Shown: in pieces, positions 26,497-35,185 of the stretch
Numbering within the stretch: the first letter of the stretch is position 1
Layout: the number at the start of each line of letters is the position of its first letter
DNA from: Pseudomonas mendocina
Lineage (GTDB): Bacteria > Pseudomonadota > Gammaproteobacteria > Pseudomonadales > Pseudomonadaceae
Assembly (NCBI GenBank): GCA_037482215.1
Contig: CP148074.1
Location: 496,001 to 560,000 of the forward strand
Direction of reading: 5' to 3'
DNA: 64,000 nt
The notes under the pieces: generated by a model
The model's database searches: none
The model's input: only the letters and a program-made list of their open reading frames with translations
Told to the model about the DNA's origin: nothing
Program-made: the position numbers and the translations under genes

Positions 26497-26533
26497 TGGA
26501 GCCCATCCTTTACATGGGCTCCAGCCCTCTTTT
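26497..26533 (+). terminator. Terminator after DUF2780 gene
   Basis: TGGAGCCCAT (26497-26506) pairs with ATGGGCTCCA (26513-26522), loop of 6, then CCCTC and a TTTT stretch ending at 26533. It starts 12 bases after the stop codon. Confidence 0.75.
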
Positions 26534-26843
26534 GGGTATGCCCTCTACGATTGACCTGCGTTGATTTGTCGCAATGACTAATCGTGCTCTGTCCCCGGCA
26601 GCGCACAGCTTAAGGCACGATTCGCAGGCCCTCATCGAGGCTTCTATCTGTCGGATTCTCGGCAATATCTCAGGCAAAAATACGGCTCTTGAGCGATAAT
26701 GGCACGGTAGTAGCAATATCGATCTATTTGTGTTGCCGTGAAGCGAATTTCGAAGAGACTTAGTGTTTTTTGCAGAAATCCCTTAGTGACATGCCGATGG
26801 GTGGATCATGGTGCTACATGTCTGAGGCATTTCGAATTCGATT
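26534..26843. other. Upstream region of the first HD-GYP gene
   Basis: About 310 bases without a gene on either strand. A short minus-strand open frame here has no supporting features. The region becomes A/T-richer towards 26700-26843 and must hold the promoter of the HD-GYP gene, but no convincing hexamers or operator were found. Confidence 0.4.
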
Positions 26844-28085
26844 ATGTTGAAACGTATTGCAGTCGCTGATCTGCGAGTAGGAATGTACATTCACGAGTTT
26901 TGTGGTGCATGGACTGCCCACCCGTTCTGGCGCTCAAAATTCCTACTCAACTCCCCAAAAGATTTAGAGCGCATTAAGTCCACGACCATTGCGGAACTGT
27001 GGATCGATGTCAGCAAAGGACTCGATGTTCAACTCGGTGCGCGTAGTGCTACCCCTGAACAAGTCGCCGCTGAGGCCGAGGCCAGCCTGCTTGTTGTGGC
27101 AGAGGATAAACCCCTGCCTGTAACCAGCAGCATGGAAGAGGAAGTTCGGCGTGCTTATCAGCTGTGCGAGCGTTCTCGTGAAGCGGTCATCGACATGTTT
27201 ACCGATGCGCGCATGGGCCGGGCCCTACATTTTGAGCAGGCAGATGATCTGGTGAGTGAGATTGCCAGCTCAGTTCGTCGCCACCCTGACGCACTAATCA
27301 GTCTGGCCCGTCTTAAAACCGCGGATGAATATACCTTCATGCATTCGGTTGCTGTGTGCGCACTGATGATTGCGCTGGCACGGCAACTAGAGCTGGACGA
27401 GCAGTCTATTCGTGAGGCGGGCCTCGCTGGGCTTTTGCACGATATTGGCAAAATGTCGGTCGCCGACGCTGTTCTGAACAAACCGGGCAAGCTCACTGAC
27501 ACTGAGTTTGGTCAGGTGCGGCTACATCCGGAGGCTGGTGCTCGTCTACTTGCAGAGGGCCAAAAGGTGAGCGAGCGCGTGGTAGATGTGTGCCTGCATC
27601 ATCACGAGAAGGTGGACGGCAGTGGCTACCCACATCGGCTTGTGGGTGACCAAATCAGCCTGTTTGCGCGGATGGGGGCGGTATGTGATGTGTACGATGC
27701 AATCACATCCAATCGCCCGTACAAAAAAGGCTGGGACCCAGCAGAGTCCATTCGCAAAATGGCGGAATGGACCGGCCATTTTGACCGGCATATCTTCCAA
27801 GCGTTTGTGAAAGCCGTGGGTATTTACCCGGTGGGGTCTCTGGTTCGTTTGCAGAGTGGCGCGATAGGCGTTGTGATTGAGCAAAAGCCGGGCTCACTGC
27901 TAACGCCTAAGGTCAAAATTTTCTTCTCGTCGAAGTCCCGCTTGCCGATCGCTCAGGAGGTTATCGACCTGAGCAAGTACGTAGGCCGGGAGAAAATTGT
28001 CAGCCGTGAATGTGCCAAACAATGGGGCTTCCGCAATATCGACCAGTTGTGGAATAACCAAGCGGCACCGGGGGCTTCAGCCTAG
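26844..28085 (+). CDS. DUF3391/HD-GYP c-di-GMP phosphodiesterase-type protein
   Basis: 413 residues. An N-terminal DUF3391 domain (about 1-130) is followed by an HD-GYP domain (about 155-330) that in this family hydrolyses cyclic di-GMP. The metal and signature residues are intact: His167, HD 199-200 (LLHDIGK), His228, HHHEKVDGSGYP (252-263 with GYP at 261-263). No membrane segment, so cytoplasmic. It is a close paralogue of the gene at 29175, with the same architecture and length. The start has no strong Shine-Dalgarno. Confidence 0.9.
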   Translation: MLKRIAVADLRVGMYIHEFCGAWTAHPFWRSKFLLNSPKDLERIKSTTIAELWIDVSKGLDVQLGARSATPEQVAAEAEASLLVVAEDKPLPVTSSMEEEVRRAYQLCERSREAVIDMFTDARMGRALHFEQADDLVSEIASSVRRHPDALISLARLKTADEYTFMHSVAVCALMIALARQLELDEQSIREAGLAGLLHDIGKMSVADAVLNKPGKLTDTEFGQVRLHPEAGARLLAEGQKVSERVVDVCLHHHEKVDGSGYPHRLVGDQISLFARMGAVCDVYDAITSNRPYKKGWDPAESIRKMAEWTGHFDRHIFQAFVKAVGIYPVGSLVRLQSGAIGVVIEQKPGSLLTPKVKIFFSSKSRLPIAQEVIDLSKYVGREKIVSRECAKQWGFRNIDQLWNNQAAPGASA

Positions 28086-28103
28086 CGGTGGTGCTTGATG
28101 AGC

Positions 28104-28133
28104 AACAAAGCAGCGGTATCACGCTGCTTTGTT
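28104..28133. terminator. Bidirectional terminator overlapping the acyltransferase end
   Basis: AACAAAGCAGCG (28104-28115) pairs perfectly with CGCTGCTTTGTT (28122-28133), followed by TTGTT. The 6-base loop holds the stop codon of the minus-strand acyltransferase gene (28119-28121), so half of the stem codes for its last residues. It serves the HD-GYP gene on the plus strand and perhaps the acyltransferase on the other. Confidence 0.8.
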
Positions 28134-29018
28134 TTGTTCAGCTTTAATGGCCGTGATGCGGGCGTCTTTTTCTTCCCAAAGTTGTGTCACCCAGCCTTGA
28201 ACAAGGCTTCGAAAACTCGGGTCGTTCTCGTAGTCGCCCTGATAAAGCTGCGGGTTGAGTTCACGGGTTTGAATATCAACGATCACCCGATCAACCTGAC
28301 CGCTGATCAGCTCCCAGAACCCTGGTATGTGATCACCGGGGTAGACCAACGTCACGTCCAACACCGCATCCAACTGCTCCCCTAATGCGGCCAGCACAAA
28401 CGCAACGCCCCCCGCTTTGGGTTTGAGCAGGTGTTGGTAGGGGGATTGTTGCTGTGCTTTCTTAGCAGGGGTGAAGCGTGTGCCCTCAAGGTAGTTAACA
28501 ACAGTGACAGGCAGATCCTTGAACTTTTCACAGGCTCGTTTAGTGATCTCTAAGTCTTTACCCTTCATTTCAGGATGCTTGGCCAGATAGGCCTTGGAAT
28601 AACGCTTCATAAACGGGTAATCGAGCGCCCAAAAAGCCAGCCCCAGAAACGGCACCCAGATCAGCTCTTGCTTAAGGAAGAATTTGAAGTAGGGCGTCTT
28701 GCGGTTGAACGCCTGAACCAGTGCCGGAATATCGACCCAAGACTGATGATTGCTGATGACCAAGTAAGACGTACTTTGACGTAGGTCAGCATTACCGCGG
28801 ATATCCCACTGCACGGGAAGCAGGGTGGCAAAGATCAATTTGTTGATTTCTGCCCAGGTTTCGGCGATCCACATGACGAGTCTGGAACAGGCGTTCTTGA
28901 GCGGTTTTCCAGGCAAGACGAACTTGCCTAAAGCCACGATAAGCATGGGGCCAATCAGCGTGATGGTGTTGAGTAATGCTAAAAAAATGACACTCGTAGC
29001 CGTCAGTATTGGGCGCAT
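28119..29018 (-). CDS. PlsC-type acyltransferase (YihG-like)
   Basis: 299 residues. Lysophospholipid or glycerophosphate acyltransferase family, with the catalytic NHQSWVD (NHx4D) motif and the substrate-binding EGTRFTP motif. One strong N-terminal hydrophobic helix (TATSVIFLALLNTITLIGPMLIVALGKF) anchors it to the inner membrane. AAGGAG precedes the ATG. It is antiparallel to, and sandwiched between, the two HD-GYP genes. The size and N-terminus resemble the YihG subfamily, but the acyl acceptor is not known. Confidence 0.85.
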   Translation of the reverse strand: MRPILTATSVIFLALLNTITLIGPMLIVALGKFVLPGKPLKNACSRLVMWIAETWAEINKLIFATLLPVQWDIRGNADLRQSTSYLVISNHQSWVDIPALVQAFNRKTPYFKFFLKQELIWVPFLGLAFWALDYPFMKRYSKAYLAKHPEMKGKDLEITKRACEKFKDLPVTVVNYLEGTRFTPAKKAQQQSPYQHLLKPKAGGVAFVLAALGEQLDAVLDVTLVYPGDHIPGFWELISGQVDRVIVDIQTRELNPQLYQGDYENDPSFRSLVQGWVTQLWEEKDARITAIKAEQNKAA

Positions 29019-29174
29019 GAAAGCTCCTTGCTGTGCATAATATCCCCACCATTAACAGGCCTATAAGGTCGTTTAGTCGGGCAACGCAGTTGTTTTACCT
29101 GATGTAGTTTACTTCGAGCTGAGGATCAGCTTTTGAGTTTGGGGTGCTGGATGTGCCTGGCTCTGTGAGCCACC

Positions 29175-30419
29175 ATGTTGAAGTGTATTGCCGTATCTGA
29201 TTTGCGTATTGGGATGTTCATTCATGAGTTCTGCTGTTCATGGATGGATCACCCTTTCTGGAAAACCCGTTTTCTACTCAACAACGAAAAAGACCTGCAG
29301 CGCATCCGTGCCTGCGGCATGCAAACCATCTGGGTTGATGTCAGCAAAGGGCTGGATATCGCCCAGGGCAGGCCCAGTGTAAGCCCTGAACAGGTCAACG
29401 CAGAAGTTGACGCCGAGTTGTTGGCCAGTGTTTCCACTGTGCCCCCGCATCAGCATCAGTGGGGGCAGTTGAGTGATGAGGTGCAGAATGCAGCAACATT
29501 ATGTGCCCGCTCTAAAGATGCTGTTGTCAGCATGTTCGCTGATATTCGTATGGGCAAAGCACTGGACATGCAGCGGCTTAATCAGCAGGTTAATCAAATT
29601 ACCGACTCGGTAATGATGAACCCTGATGCCTTTATTGCTCTGGCTCGCCTGAAGCGTATCGACAATTACACCTACATGCATTCGGTTGCCGTGTGCGCGT
29701 TGATGATCGCGCTGGCGCGGCAGTTGGGCTTGGATGAGGACTCAGTGCGTGAGGCCGGGTTGGGGGGGCTGTTTCATGATGTTGGCAAGGTAACGCTGCC
29801 GCGTAAGCTACTCAGCAAGCCCGGTAAATTGACCACTGAGGAGTTCAACCGTGTACGGGGGCATCCCGTCTCTGGTGCACAGCTGCTTGGGCGTTTGCGC
29901 CAGGTCAGCCCTCAGGTGCTGGACGTCACTCTGCATCACCATGAGCGGCTCGATGGCAGTGGTTACCCAGATGGTTTAGTTGGCTCACAAATCAGCCTTT
30001 TTGCGCGTATGGCAGCTATTTGTGACGTCTATGATGCCCTGACCTCAGATCGCGCCTACAAACCCGGATGGGACCCTGCGCTGGTTTTGCGCAAGATGGT
30101 GGCTTGGAAAGGACAATTTGATATTCGTCTGCTTCATGCCTTTGTTAAAGCCATTGGTATCTATCCGGTGGGGTCGCTGGTACGGCTGAAAAGTGGCCTG
30201 ATTGGGGTGGTTGTCGCGCAATCAGCGGCGTCATTGTTGCAGCCGTTGGTAAAGGTCTTCTTTTGCACCACGACGCGCTCTGTGGTCGCACATCGAATCA
30301 TTGATCTGAGCGAGCGGCAAATTGACGAAACCATTGTTGGCCTTGAGTGTGCGCAGAAGTGGGGCTTCACCAATCTAGACCGGCTGTGGCTGGATAACTT
30401 GACGCAAGGGCAGGGCTAA
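29175..30419 (+). CDS. DUF3391/HD-GYP c-di-GMP phosphodiesterase-type protein, second copy
   Basis: 414 residues, DUF3391 plus HD-GYP, with HSVAVCALMIALARQLGLD, LFHDVGK and HHHERLDGSGYPDG intact. Colinear with the protein at 26844 from the first residue (MLKCIAVSDLRIGMFIHEFC against MLKRIAVADLRVGMYIHEFC) to the last. The pair arose by duplication, although they have diverged in the linker between the domains. It precedes creB by 37 bases on the same strand, so some read-through into creBC is possible. Confidence 0.9.
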   Translation: MLKCIAVSDLRIGMFIHEFCCSWMDHPFWKTRFLLNNEKDLQRIRACGMQTIWVDVSKGLDIAQGRPSVSPEQVNAEVDAELLASVSTVPPHQHQWGQLSDEVQNAATLCARSKDAVVSMFADIRMGKALDMQRLNQQVNQITDSVMMNPDAFIALARLKRIDNYTYMHSVAVCALMIALARQLGLDEDSVREAGLGGLFHDVGKVTLPRKLLSKPGKLTTEEFNRVRGHPVSGAQLLGRLRQVSPQVLDVTLHHHERLDGSGYPDGLVGSQISLFARMAAICDVYDALTSDRAYKPGWDPALVLRKMVAWKGQFDIRLLHAFVKAIGIYPVGSLVRLKSGLIGVVVAQSAASLLQPLVKVFFCTTTRSVVAHRIIDLSERQIDETIVGLECAQKWGFTNLDRLWLDNLTQGQG

Positions 30420-30456
30420 CGCAGGCTCGCCTGCAGTGCCCTGGAGTCGGATTTCC

Positions 30457-31143
30457 ATGCCCCATATTTTGATCGTAGAAGACGAAGCCGCTATTGCAGA
30501 CACCCTGATTTTTGCCCTGCATAGTGAAGGCTTTACCACGCATTGGGTCAGCTTGGCTGAGCAAGCGCTGAGCGAGCAGCAGAGTAATCCTGCTGATTTG
30601 CTGATCTTGGACGTGGGGCTGCCAGATATTAGCGGCTTCGAGGCTTGCAAACGGTTGCGGCGCTTTTCTGATGTGCCGGTAATTTTTCTAACGGCCCGTA
30701 GCGAGGAGATTGACCGGGTCGTAGGGCTGGAAATCGGTGCGGACGATTACGTGGTCAAGCCATTCAGTCCTCGTGAAGTGGCAGCGCGAGTCAAAGCGAT
30801 TCTCAAGCGTGTCGCTCCCAGAGCCGAACAGACGATGCCGCCCGAAGACAGCCTGTTTCAGGTGGATGAGCTACGGGTGCAGATTCATTACCGACAGCAA
30901 CTGCTGGGGCTGACCCGCCACGAATTCCGTCTTCTGCAACAGCTGCTGGCGCAGCCGGAGCGTGTCTTTACCCGCGAGCAATTGCTAGATGCGCTGGGCG
31001 TGGCGAGTGATGCTGGTTATGAACGCACCATCGACAGCCATATCAAAAGTCTGCGCGCCAAACTGCGACAGATAAATGAGCAGGCAGAGCCGATCCAGAC
31101 CCACCGTGGGCTCGGTTACAGCTACTCACCGAGGCACGCCTGA
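30457..31143 (+). CDS. creB: Two-component response regulator CreB
   Basis: 228 residues, OmpR/PhoB family. Receiver domain with phospho-acceptor Asp52 (LLILDVGLP), acidic pair near residues 8-9 and conserved Lys in VKPFSPRE. The C-terminal winged helix (about 130-228) includes LTRHEFRLLQQLLAQP and the end TIDSHIKSLRAKLRQ. ATG 30457 (MPHILIVEDE) has GGAG 10 bases upstream and starts the receiver domain correctly. It overlaps creC by one base. CreB controls creD and, in pseudomonads, influences beta-lactam response and metabolism. Confidence 0.9.
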   Translation: MPHILIVEDEAAIADTLIFALHSEGFTTHWVSLAEQALSEQQSNPADLLILDVGLPDISGFEACKRLRRFSDVPVIFLTARSEEIDRVVGLEIGADDYVVKPFSPREVAARVKAILKRVAPRAEQTMPPEDSLFQVDELRVQIHYRQQLLGLTRHEFRLLQQLLAQPERVFTREQLLDALGVASDAGYERTIDSHIKSLRAKLRQINEQAEPIQTHRGLGYSYSPRHA

Positions 31144-32573
31144 TGCCATTGGGAATACGCATCTTCCTCGTGTATTTCCTGTTTGTCGGCCTGTCTGGCT
31201 GGTTTGTGTTGAATACCGTGATGGATGAAATCCGTCCTGGCGTTCGCCAGTCCACTGAAGAAACACTGGTCGACACGGCCAACCTGTTGGCTGAGCTGTT
31301 GCGTGATGACTTCAAAGCCGGTCGTTTGCAAAACAGCAATCTTCCGCTTTTGCTCGAAGCCTACGGCCGTCGCCAACCCCAGGCACAGATATGGGATGTG
31401 AAAAAAGAGGCGGTCAATCACCGAATTTATGTGACCGATGCCAAGGGCATTGTTGTACTGGACTCAAGCGGCCAAGCGGTCGGGCAAGACTACTCGCGTT
31501 GGAATGATGTGTTGCGAACCCTGCGCGGGCAGTATGGCGCTCGCTCCAGTCTGGAAGACCCGACTGATCCGGACTCCTCCGTCATGTACGTCGCCGCCCC
31601 TATAAAAGACGGCAGCCAGATCATCGGCGTGGTGTCCGTCTCTAAACCCAATCGAACCCTACAGCCTTACATCGAACGCTCAGAGCGACGGTTAACCTGG
31701 TTTGGTGGTGCATTGATCGCACTGGGGCTGCTGGTGGGAGGGCTGCTGTCGTGGTGGCTGAGCGGTTCTGTACGTAAGCTAACCCGCTATGCCCAACAAG
31801 TCAGTGCTGGTGAGCGCGCCGAGCTGCCACAGGTGCGTGGTGGCGAGCTGGCTCAGTTGGCTCAGGCGCTTGAGCGCATGCGTACCGAGTTAGAGGGCAA
31901 AGCCTACGTTGAGCGTTATGTGCATACGCTGACCCATGAGCTGAAAAGCCCGCTAGCGGCCATTCGCGGTGCGGCTGAGTTGTTGGATGCCGATATGCCT
32001 GCCGAACTGCGACAGCGCTTTGTCAGCAACATTGATCAGGAAAGCCTGCGCATGCAGCAACTGATTGAGCGGCTGCTGCATCTGGCCCTGGTCGAACAGC
32101 GTCAGGGCCTTGAAGAGCTGGCCGATATTGCTCTGCGGGAGTTGGTCGGGTCGTTGCTGGATGCACAGATGGCGCGCATGGAAAGTGGTGGTATTCGGGT
32201 TGAGAACAGTATTGACCCGGTACTGACGATTCGTGGCGAACGCTTTCTGTTGCAGCAGGCCCTGACCAACCTACTGGAGAACGCCTTGGACTTCACCCCC
32301 TCCGGAGGTTGGGTGCGCTTTGATGCACAAGTGCAGGATAAATACCTGAGCCTGAGTGTATTCAATCAGGGGCCGGCTATCCCGGACTACGCACTGGAGC
32401 GTGTCAGTGAACGTTTTTATTCGCTGCCACGGCCTTCGACAGGGCGCAAAAGTACAGGGCTAGGGCTGAATTTTGTCGCTGAAGTGATGCAACTGCACGG
32501 CGGACAGCTGCTGGTCAGAAATGCCGACGATGGCGTAATGGTTTGCCTTATGCTCCCACGGGCTGGGAAATAG
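31143..32573 (+). CDS. creC: Sensor histidine kinase CreC
   Basis: 476 residues. Two membrane helices (about 8-27 and 187-207) flank a periplasmic sensor domain of about 160 residues. A HAMP segment follows, then the H-box with phospho-acceptor His265 (HELKSPLAAI), and an HATPase domain with NLLENALDFT and GLGLNFVAEV. Partner of CreB, whose gene overlaps by one base. No creA or creD directly adjoins; creD lies 2.6 kb downstream. Confidence 0.9.
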   Translation: MPLGIRIFLVYFLFVGLSGWFVLNTVMDEIRPGVRQSTEETLVDTANLLAELLRDDFKAGRLQNSNLPLLLEAYGRRQPQAQIWDVKKEAVNHRIYVTDAKGIVVLDSSGQAVGQDYSRWNDVLRTLRGQYGARSSLEDPTDPDSSVMYVAAPIKDGSQIIGVVSVSKPNRTLQPYIERSERRLTWFGGALIALGLLVGGLLSWWLSGSVRKLTRYAQQVSAGERAELPQVRGGELAQLAQALERMRTELEGKAYVERYVHTLTHELKSPLAAIRGAAELLDADMPAELRQRFVSNIDQESLRMQQLIERLLHLALVEQRQGLEELADIALRELVGSLLDAQMARMESGGIRVENSIDPVLTIRGERFLLQQALTNLLENALDFTPSGGWVRFDAQVQDKYLSLSVFNQGPAIPDYALERVSERFYSLPRPSTGRKSTGLGLNFVAEVMQLHGGQLLVRNADDGVMVCLMLPRAGK

Positions 32574-32782
32574 CGCGCTGAGTGCAATTTGTGTTCGGTA
32601 ATTGGCTGGATAGCGCACTCTAGAGCGGCTTGTCCATGGATTGGCATTAAGCGTTGCTATAGTCTATTTCTATTAGTACTTCGGTTTGGTTGCGGGCAAT
32701 TTATGCGCATTCGTTGCCTGCCTCGCGACCGTATAGACGCTTGTAAGCCGGGTACATATATAAGATCGAAGGGGATAACAGC

Positions 32783-33214
32783 ATGATCACAGTCGCCGAA
32801 ATACTCAGAGCTAAACCCAATGCCGCTGTATTCAGCGTTGGTCCGGACACCTCAGCACTGGATGCAGTCAACGTGTTGGCTGAGAAAGGCATCGGTGCAT
32901 TGGTCGTGCTGGATAAAGGCAAGCTGGTCGGCATCGTCAGTGAACGTGACTTCGCCCGCAAGTTCGAAGTGCTGCACAACTCGTCTCTGGATACGCCCAT
33001 CAGCCAGATCATGACTGCCAATGTCATCACCGTTGGCCCCCGCGATACATCGCAGGAGTGCATGCAACTGATGACTGATCGTCACCTGCGCCACTTGCCT
33101 GTGGTGGCTGAAGGCGAGCTGATTGGTCTGCTGTCGATCGGTGACTTGGTCAAACACACCATCGCCGAACAAGCCAGCCTGATTCACCAGCTGGAGCAGT
33201 ACATTCGCGGTTAA
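32783..33214 (+). CDS. Tandem CBS-domain protein
   Basis: 143 residues consisting almost only of two CBS motifs (about 8-65 and 72-130) forming one Bateman module, which typically binds AMP/ATP or related nucleotides. Marks are LVGIVSERDFARK and LIGLLSIGDLVKH. No catalytic or membrane part. AAGGGG precedes the ATG. Stand-alone CBS pairs of this kind are widespread; the partner is unknown. Monocistronic with a hairpin downstream. Confidence 0.88.
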   Translation: MITVAEILRAKPNAAVFSVGPDTSALDAVNVLAEKGIGALVVLDKGKLVGIVSERDFARKFEVLHNSSLDTPISQIMTANVITVGPRDTSQECMQLMTDRHLRHLPVVAEGELIGLLSIGDLVKHTIAEQASLIHQLEQYIRG

Positions 33215-33227
33215 GCACATGCACAGA

Positions 33228-33253
33228 GGCCGTTAACCCACAGGTTAACGGCC
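33228..33253. terminator. Hairpin after the CBS gene
   Basis: Perfect arms GGCCGTTAAC (33228-33237) and GTTAACGGCC (33244-33253) around a 6-base loop, between convergent genes (stops at 33214 and 33264). No T run, so probably a bidirectional or Rho-assisted stop. Confidence 0.7.
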
Positions 33254-33263
33254 ACCTGCTGCA

Positions 33264-33941
33264 CTATTCTTCCAGCGGTAATCCGCACTCAGAGCGCCAC
33301 TCTTGTTGCATGGCCCAATGCGCGGGCGCGTCCTCACCAGCGGCCTCACGAAACGCAGCCAGTTTTTCGTCATAGCAGGCTTCACCCTCCGCAACGACTG
33401 GCTCCGGCTCCACTGGCGCCGGACGCTCCTCAGCCAGTTCAAGCAACGCTTCCTTGGCGTCTTCAGCTTCATTCAGCACATCATCGATGTCCATGCCATC
33501 CAGGCGCTCTTTGAGCTGATTGATCAGGCCGCGCACCTGCATCAGGTCACTGAACATATGAGGCGGAATATTACTGCCGTCTTTAAACAGCGCCTTGATC
33601 TGATCACCGTTGAAATCAGGGGTTTGTTCGGCGTGAATCAGGACCAGCACAGCACCGATTGCGGCATCCACGTGCGAGGCTTTCTGCGGATAACTGCTCT
33701 TCATCTCCTGCAGGCTGCTGTAGAAGGCCTGATCGCTTTCGCCGTTAACTTCAGGTTCGCCTTTAATGATGATTACAGGCCAAGTTAACCCTCGCCCGAG
33801 GTTGTAGGCGTAGCTCATGTGCTGGGTGGCCCCAAAGAAGTAACCCCAGCTAGCAAACAGCACAGAGATCAGTAGATAGCCGACAATCAGCTTACTTTTC
33901 AAAATCAACCTCGAAGTCGTCAGGAATGGTATGTGCGCCAT
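33264..33941 (-). CDS. Membrane-anchored acidic protein of unknown function
   Basis: 225 residues. One N-terminal membrane helix (LIVGYLLISVLFASWGYFFG, about 18-37), then a soluble, mostly helical acidic domain. A Pro/Glu-rich hinge (APVEPEPVV) near 175-185 precedes a short C-terminal segment with two Cys and several Trp. I do not recognise the family. It stands alone on the minus strand between the CBS gene and the OsmC gene. Codon use and length make it a believable gene. Confidence 0.7.
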   Translation of the reverse strand: MAHIPFLTTSRLILKSKLIVGYLLISVLFASWGYFFGATQHMSYAYNLGRGLTWPVIIIKGEPEVNGESDQAFYSSLQEMKSSYPQKASHVDAAIGAVLVLIHAEQTPDFNGDQIKALFKDGSNIPPHMFSDLMQVRGLINQLKERLDGMDIDDVLNEAEDAKEALLELAEERPAPVEPEPVVAEGEACYDEKLAAFREAAGEDAPAHWAMQQEWRSECGLPLEE

Positions 33942-34054
33942 TTATGGCAGCGGCCAAGTGTAATGGCGCTTTGACTTATTGGTACTAAAGTAACGACTTT
34001 TGTGGGTGATAATTTTGACGCGTAAGAAGGTTGGCGAGCTTTGTCACGTTTGTT

Positions 34055-34525
34055 TCAGTTCTTGAAACGTGGTTCGCATCGCACGTCAGATTTCACCGAG
34101 TTGGCGATAAAGCATTCCTCATGCGCCAGATGGTGCATCTGCTCAATCTGCTGCCGCGTTGGCAGGCGCTCGCCTGAGAAAGTGACTTCCGGTCTCAGCA
34201 CGACGGTGGCGATATACAGCTTGCCTGCCTCGTTCTTACCCATTTGTCCGCTAACGCGGTCGTTGTAAGTGTCTACACGGAAGCGGCGTTTGGCTGCGAT
34301 GGAGAGAAACCACAGCATGTGGCAGCTGGACAGCGATGCGATAAAGGCTTCTTCCGGGTCCAGGGCATTGGGATCAGAGAAGGGCAGCGGCACCACATGC
34401 GGTGAGGATGACGCCGCGATTTCCTGACCACTGTCAAAGCGCAGCCAATGGCGGCGGCTGTACTGGTTATCGAGAAAGTCCTGCTCACCGCGTTGCCAGC
34501 CCAGTTCCGCAACATACTCATCCAT
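34055..34525 (-). CDS. OsmC family peroxiredoxin-like protein
   Basis: 156 residues. OsmC/Ohr fold with the two redox cysteines in ASLSSCHMLWFL and HEECFIANSVK. The family reduces organic hydroperoxides using thiols. It belongs to the YhfA/general OsmC side rather than Ohr, as judged by the C-terminal segment. A strong ribosome binding site (AGGAGG) lies just upstream of the ATG at 34525. Cytoplasmic; no partner gene is evident. Confidence 0.87.
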   Translation of the reverse strand: MDEYVAELGWQRGEQDFLDNQYSRRHWLRFDSGQEIAASSSPHVVPLPFSDPNALDPEEAFIASLSSCHMLWFLSIAAKRRFRVDTYNDRVSGQMGKNEAGKLYIATVVLRPEVTFSGERLPTRQQIEQMHHLAHEECFIANSVKSDVRCEPRFKN

Positions 34526-34577
34526 GTTCAGGTACCTCCTTGAAAAGACGGTTATAGAACGACCGGTTTATCTCGCC

Positions 34578-35018
34578 TCACCACCAGCCGTTGTCGTTCA
34601 GCAGCATTTTTTTGTAGTAGTCGATGTTGGCGCGGGCAGCGAATACGCCAGCCAGACCGTAGCTGAGTGCGCGGGTGAATTCGCCGTAGCCAAACTGCTC
34701 CATCACTAGACCGACAGTGATTGCCACCGCAGCACATACCGCAAACAGGCTCAGAGCCTTTCTCCACATACCTTTAGCGATGTAGTAGAGCGGCCCAAAG
34801 AAAAAGGCCAGTAGGTTGAACATGCCGATCTGCCTGCGCTCTGCTTTGCTGAGATGCTTGAAGTGGGGCATTTTCGGACCGCCGGCGAGACTCAATGCGC
34901 TAAAGCGTTTTTTCCAGGTGTCGGAAGTCTCAAGCGCAGCAATCTGCTCGTCCGTCACCTGTGCTTGTGGGTCTGCAAGGCTGGCTTGGGGTGTGGCGTA
35001 AGGGGAGTGCTGTGTCAT
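34578..35018 (-). CDS. DUF2628 membrane protein
   Basis: 146 residues. A polar N-terminus is followed by WKKRFSALSLAGG and by two or three hydrophobic stretches (LLAFFFGPLYYIAKGMWRKAL, LFAVCAAVAITVGLVM). The GPLYY..KGMWRK pattern is typical of DUF2628. AAGGAT precedes the ATG. Divergent from creD, with 167 bases between the starts. Function unknown. Confidence 0.8.
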   Translation of the reverse strand: MTQHSPYATPQASLADPQAQVTDEQIAALETSDTWKKRFSALSLAGGPKMPHFKHLSKAERRQIGMFNLLAFFFGPLYYIAKGMWRKALSLFAVCAAVAITVGLVMEQFGYGEFTRALSYGLAGVFAARANIDYYKKMLLNDNGWW

Positions 35019-35089
35019 CAGTCTTCATCCTTGGCTGAGTTAGGCCACGCTACGCATTTACTCGGTCGCTGTCCATGAAGACGAGTGCC

Positions 35090-35127
35090 GCCATTGACTC
35101 TCCACACACTCTCCACGTTGTCTCCAT
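35090..35127 (+). promoter_or_regulatory. Candidate iterated CreB operator upstream of creD
   Basis: Four pentamers occur with an exact 11-base period: GCCAT (35090), TCCAC (35101), TCCAC (35112), TCCAT (35123). The known CreB/BlrA tag is TTCAC-N6-TTCAC, which has the same 11-base spacing. The two central copies read TCCAC-N6-TCCAC, one mismatch per half-site. creD is the classical CreB target, which makes this the expected place for such a site. Confidence 0.55.
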
Positions 35128-35185
35128 AAAACCAGCATACGGGCTGCCCAGACTGAACTCACCTGAACCATTGGAGCGTTCCGAG

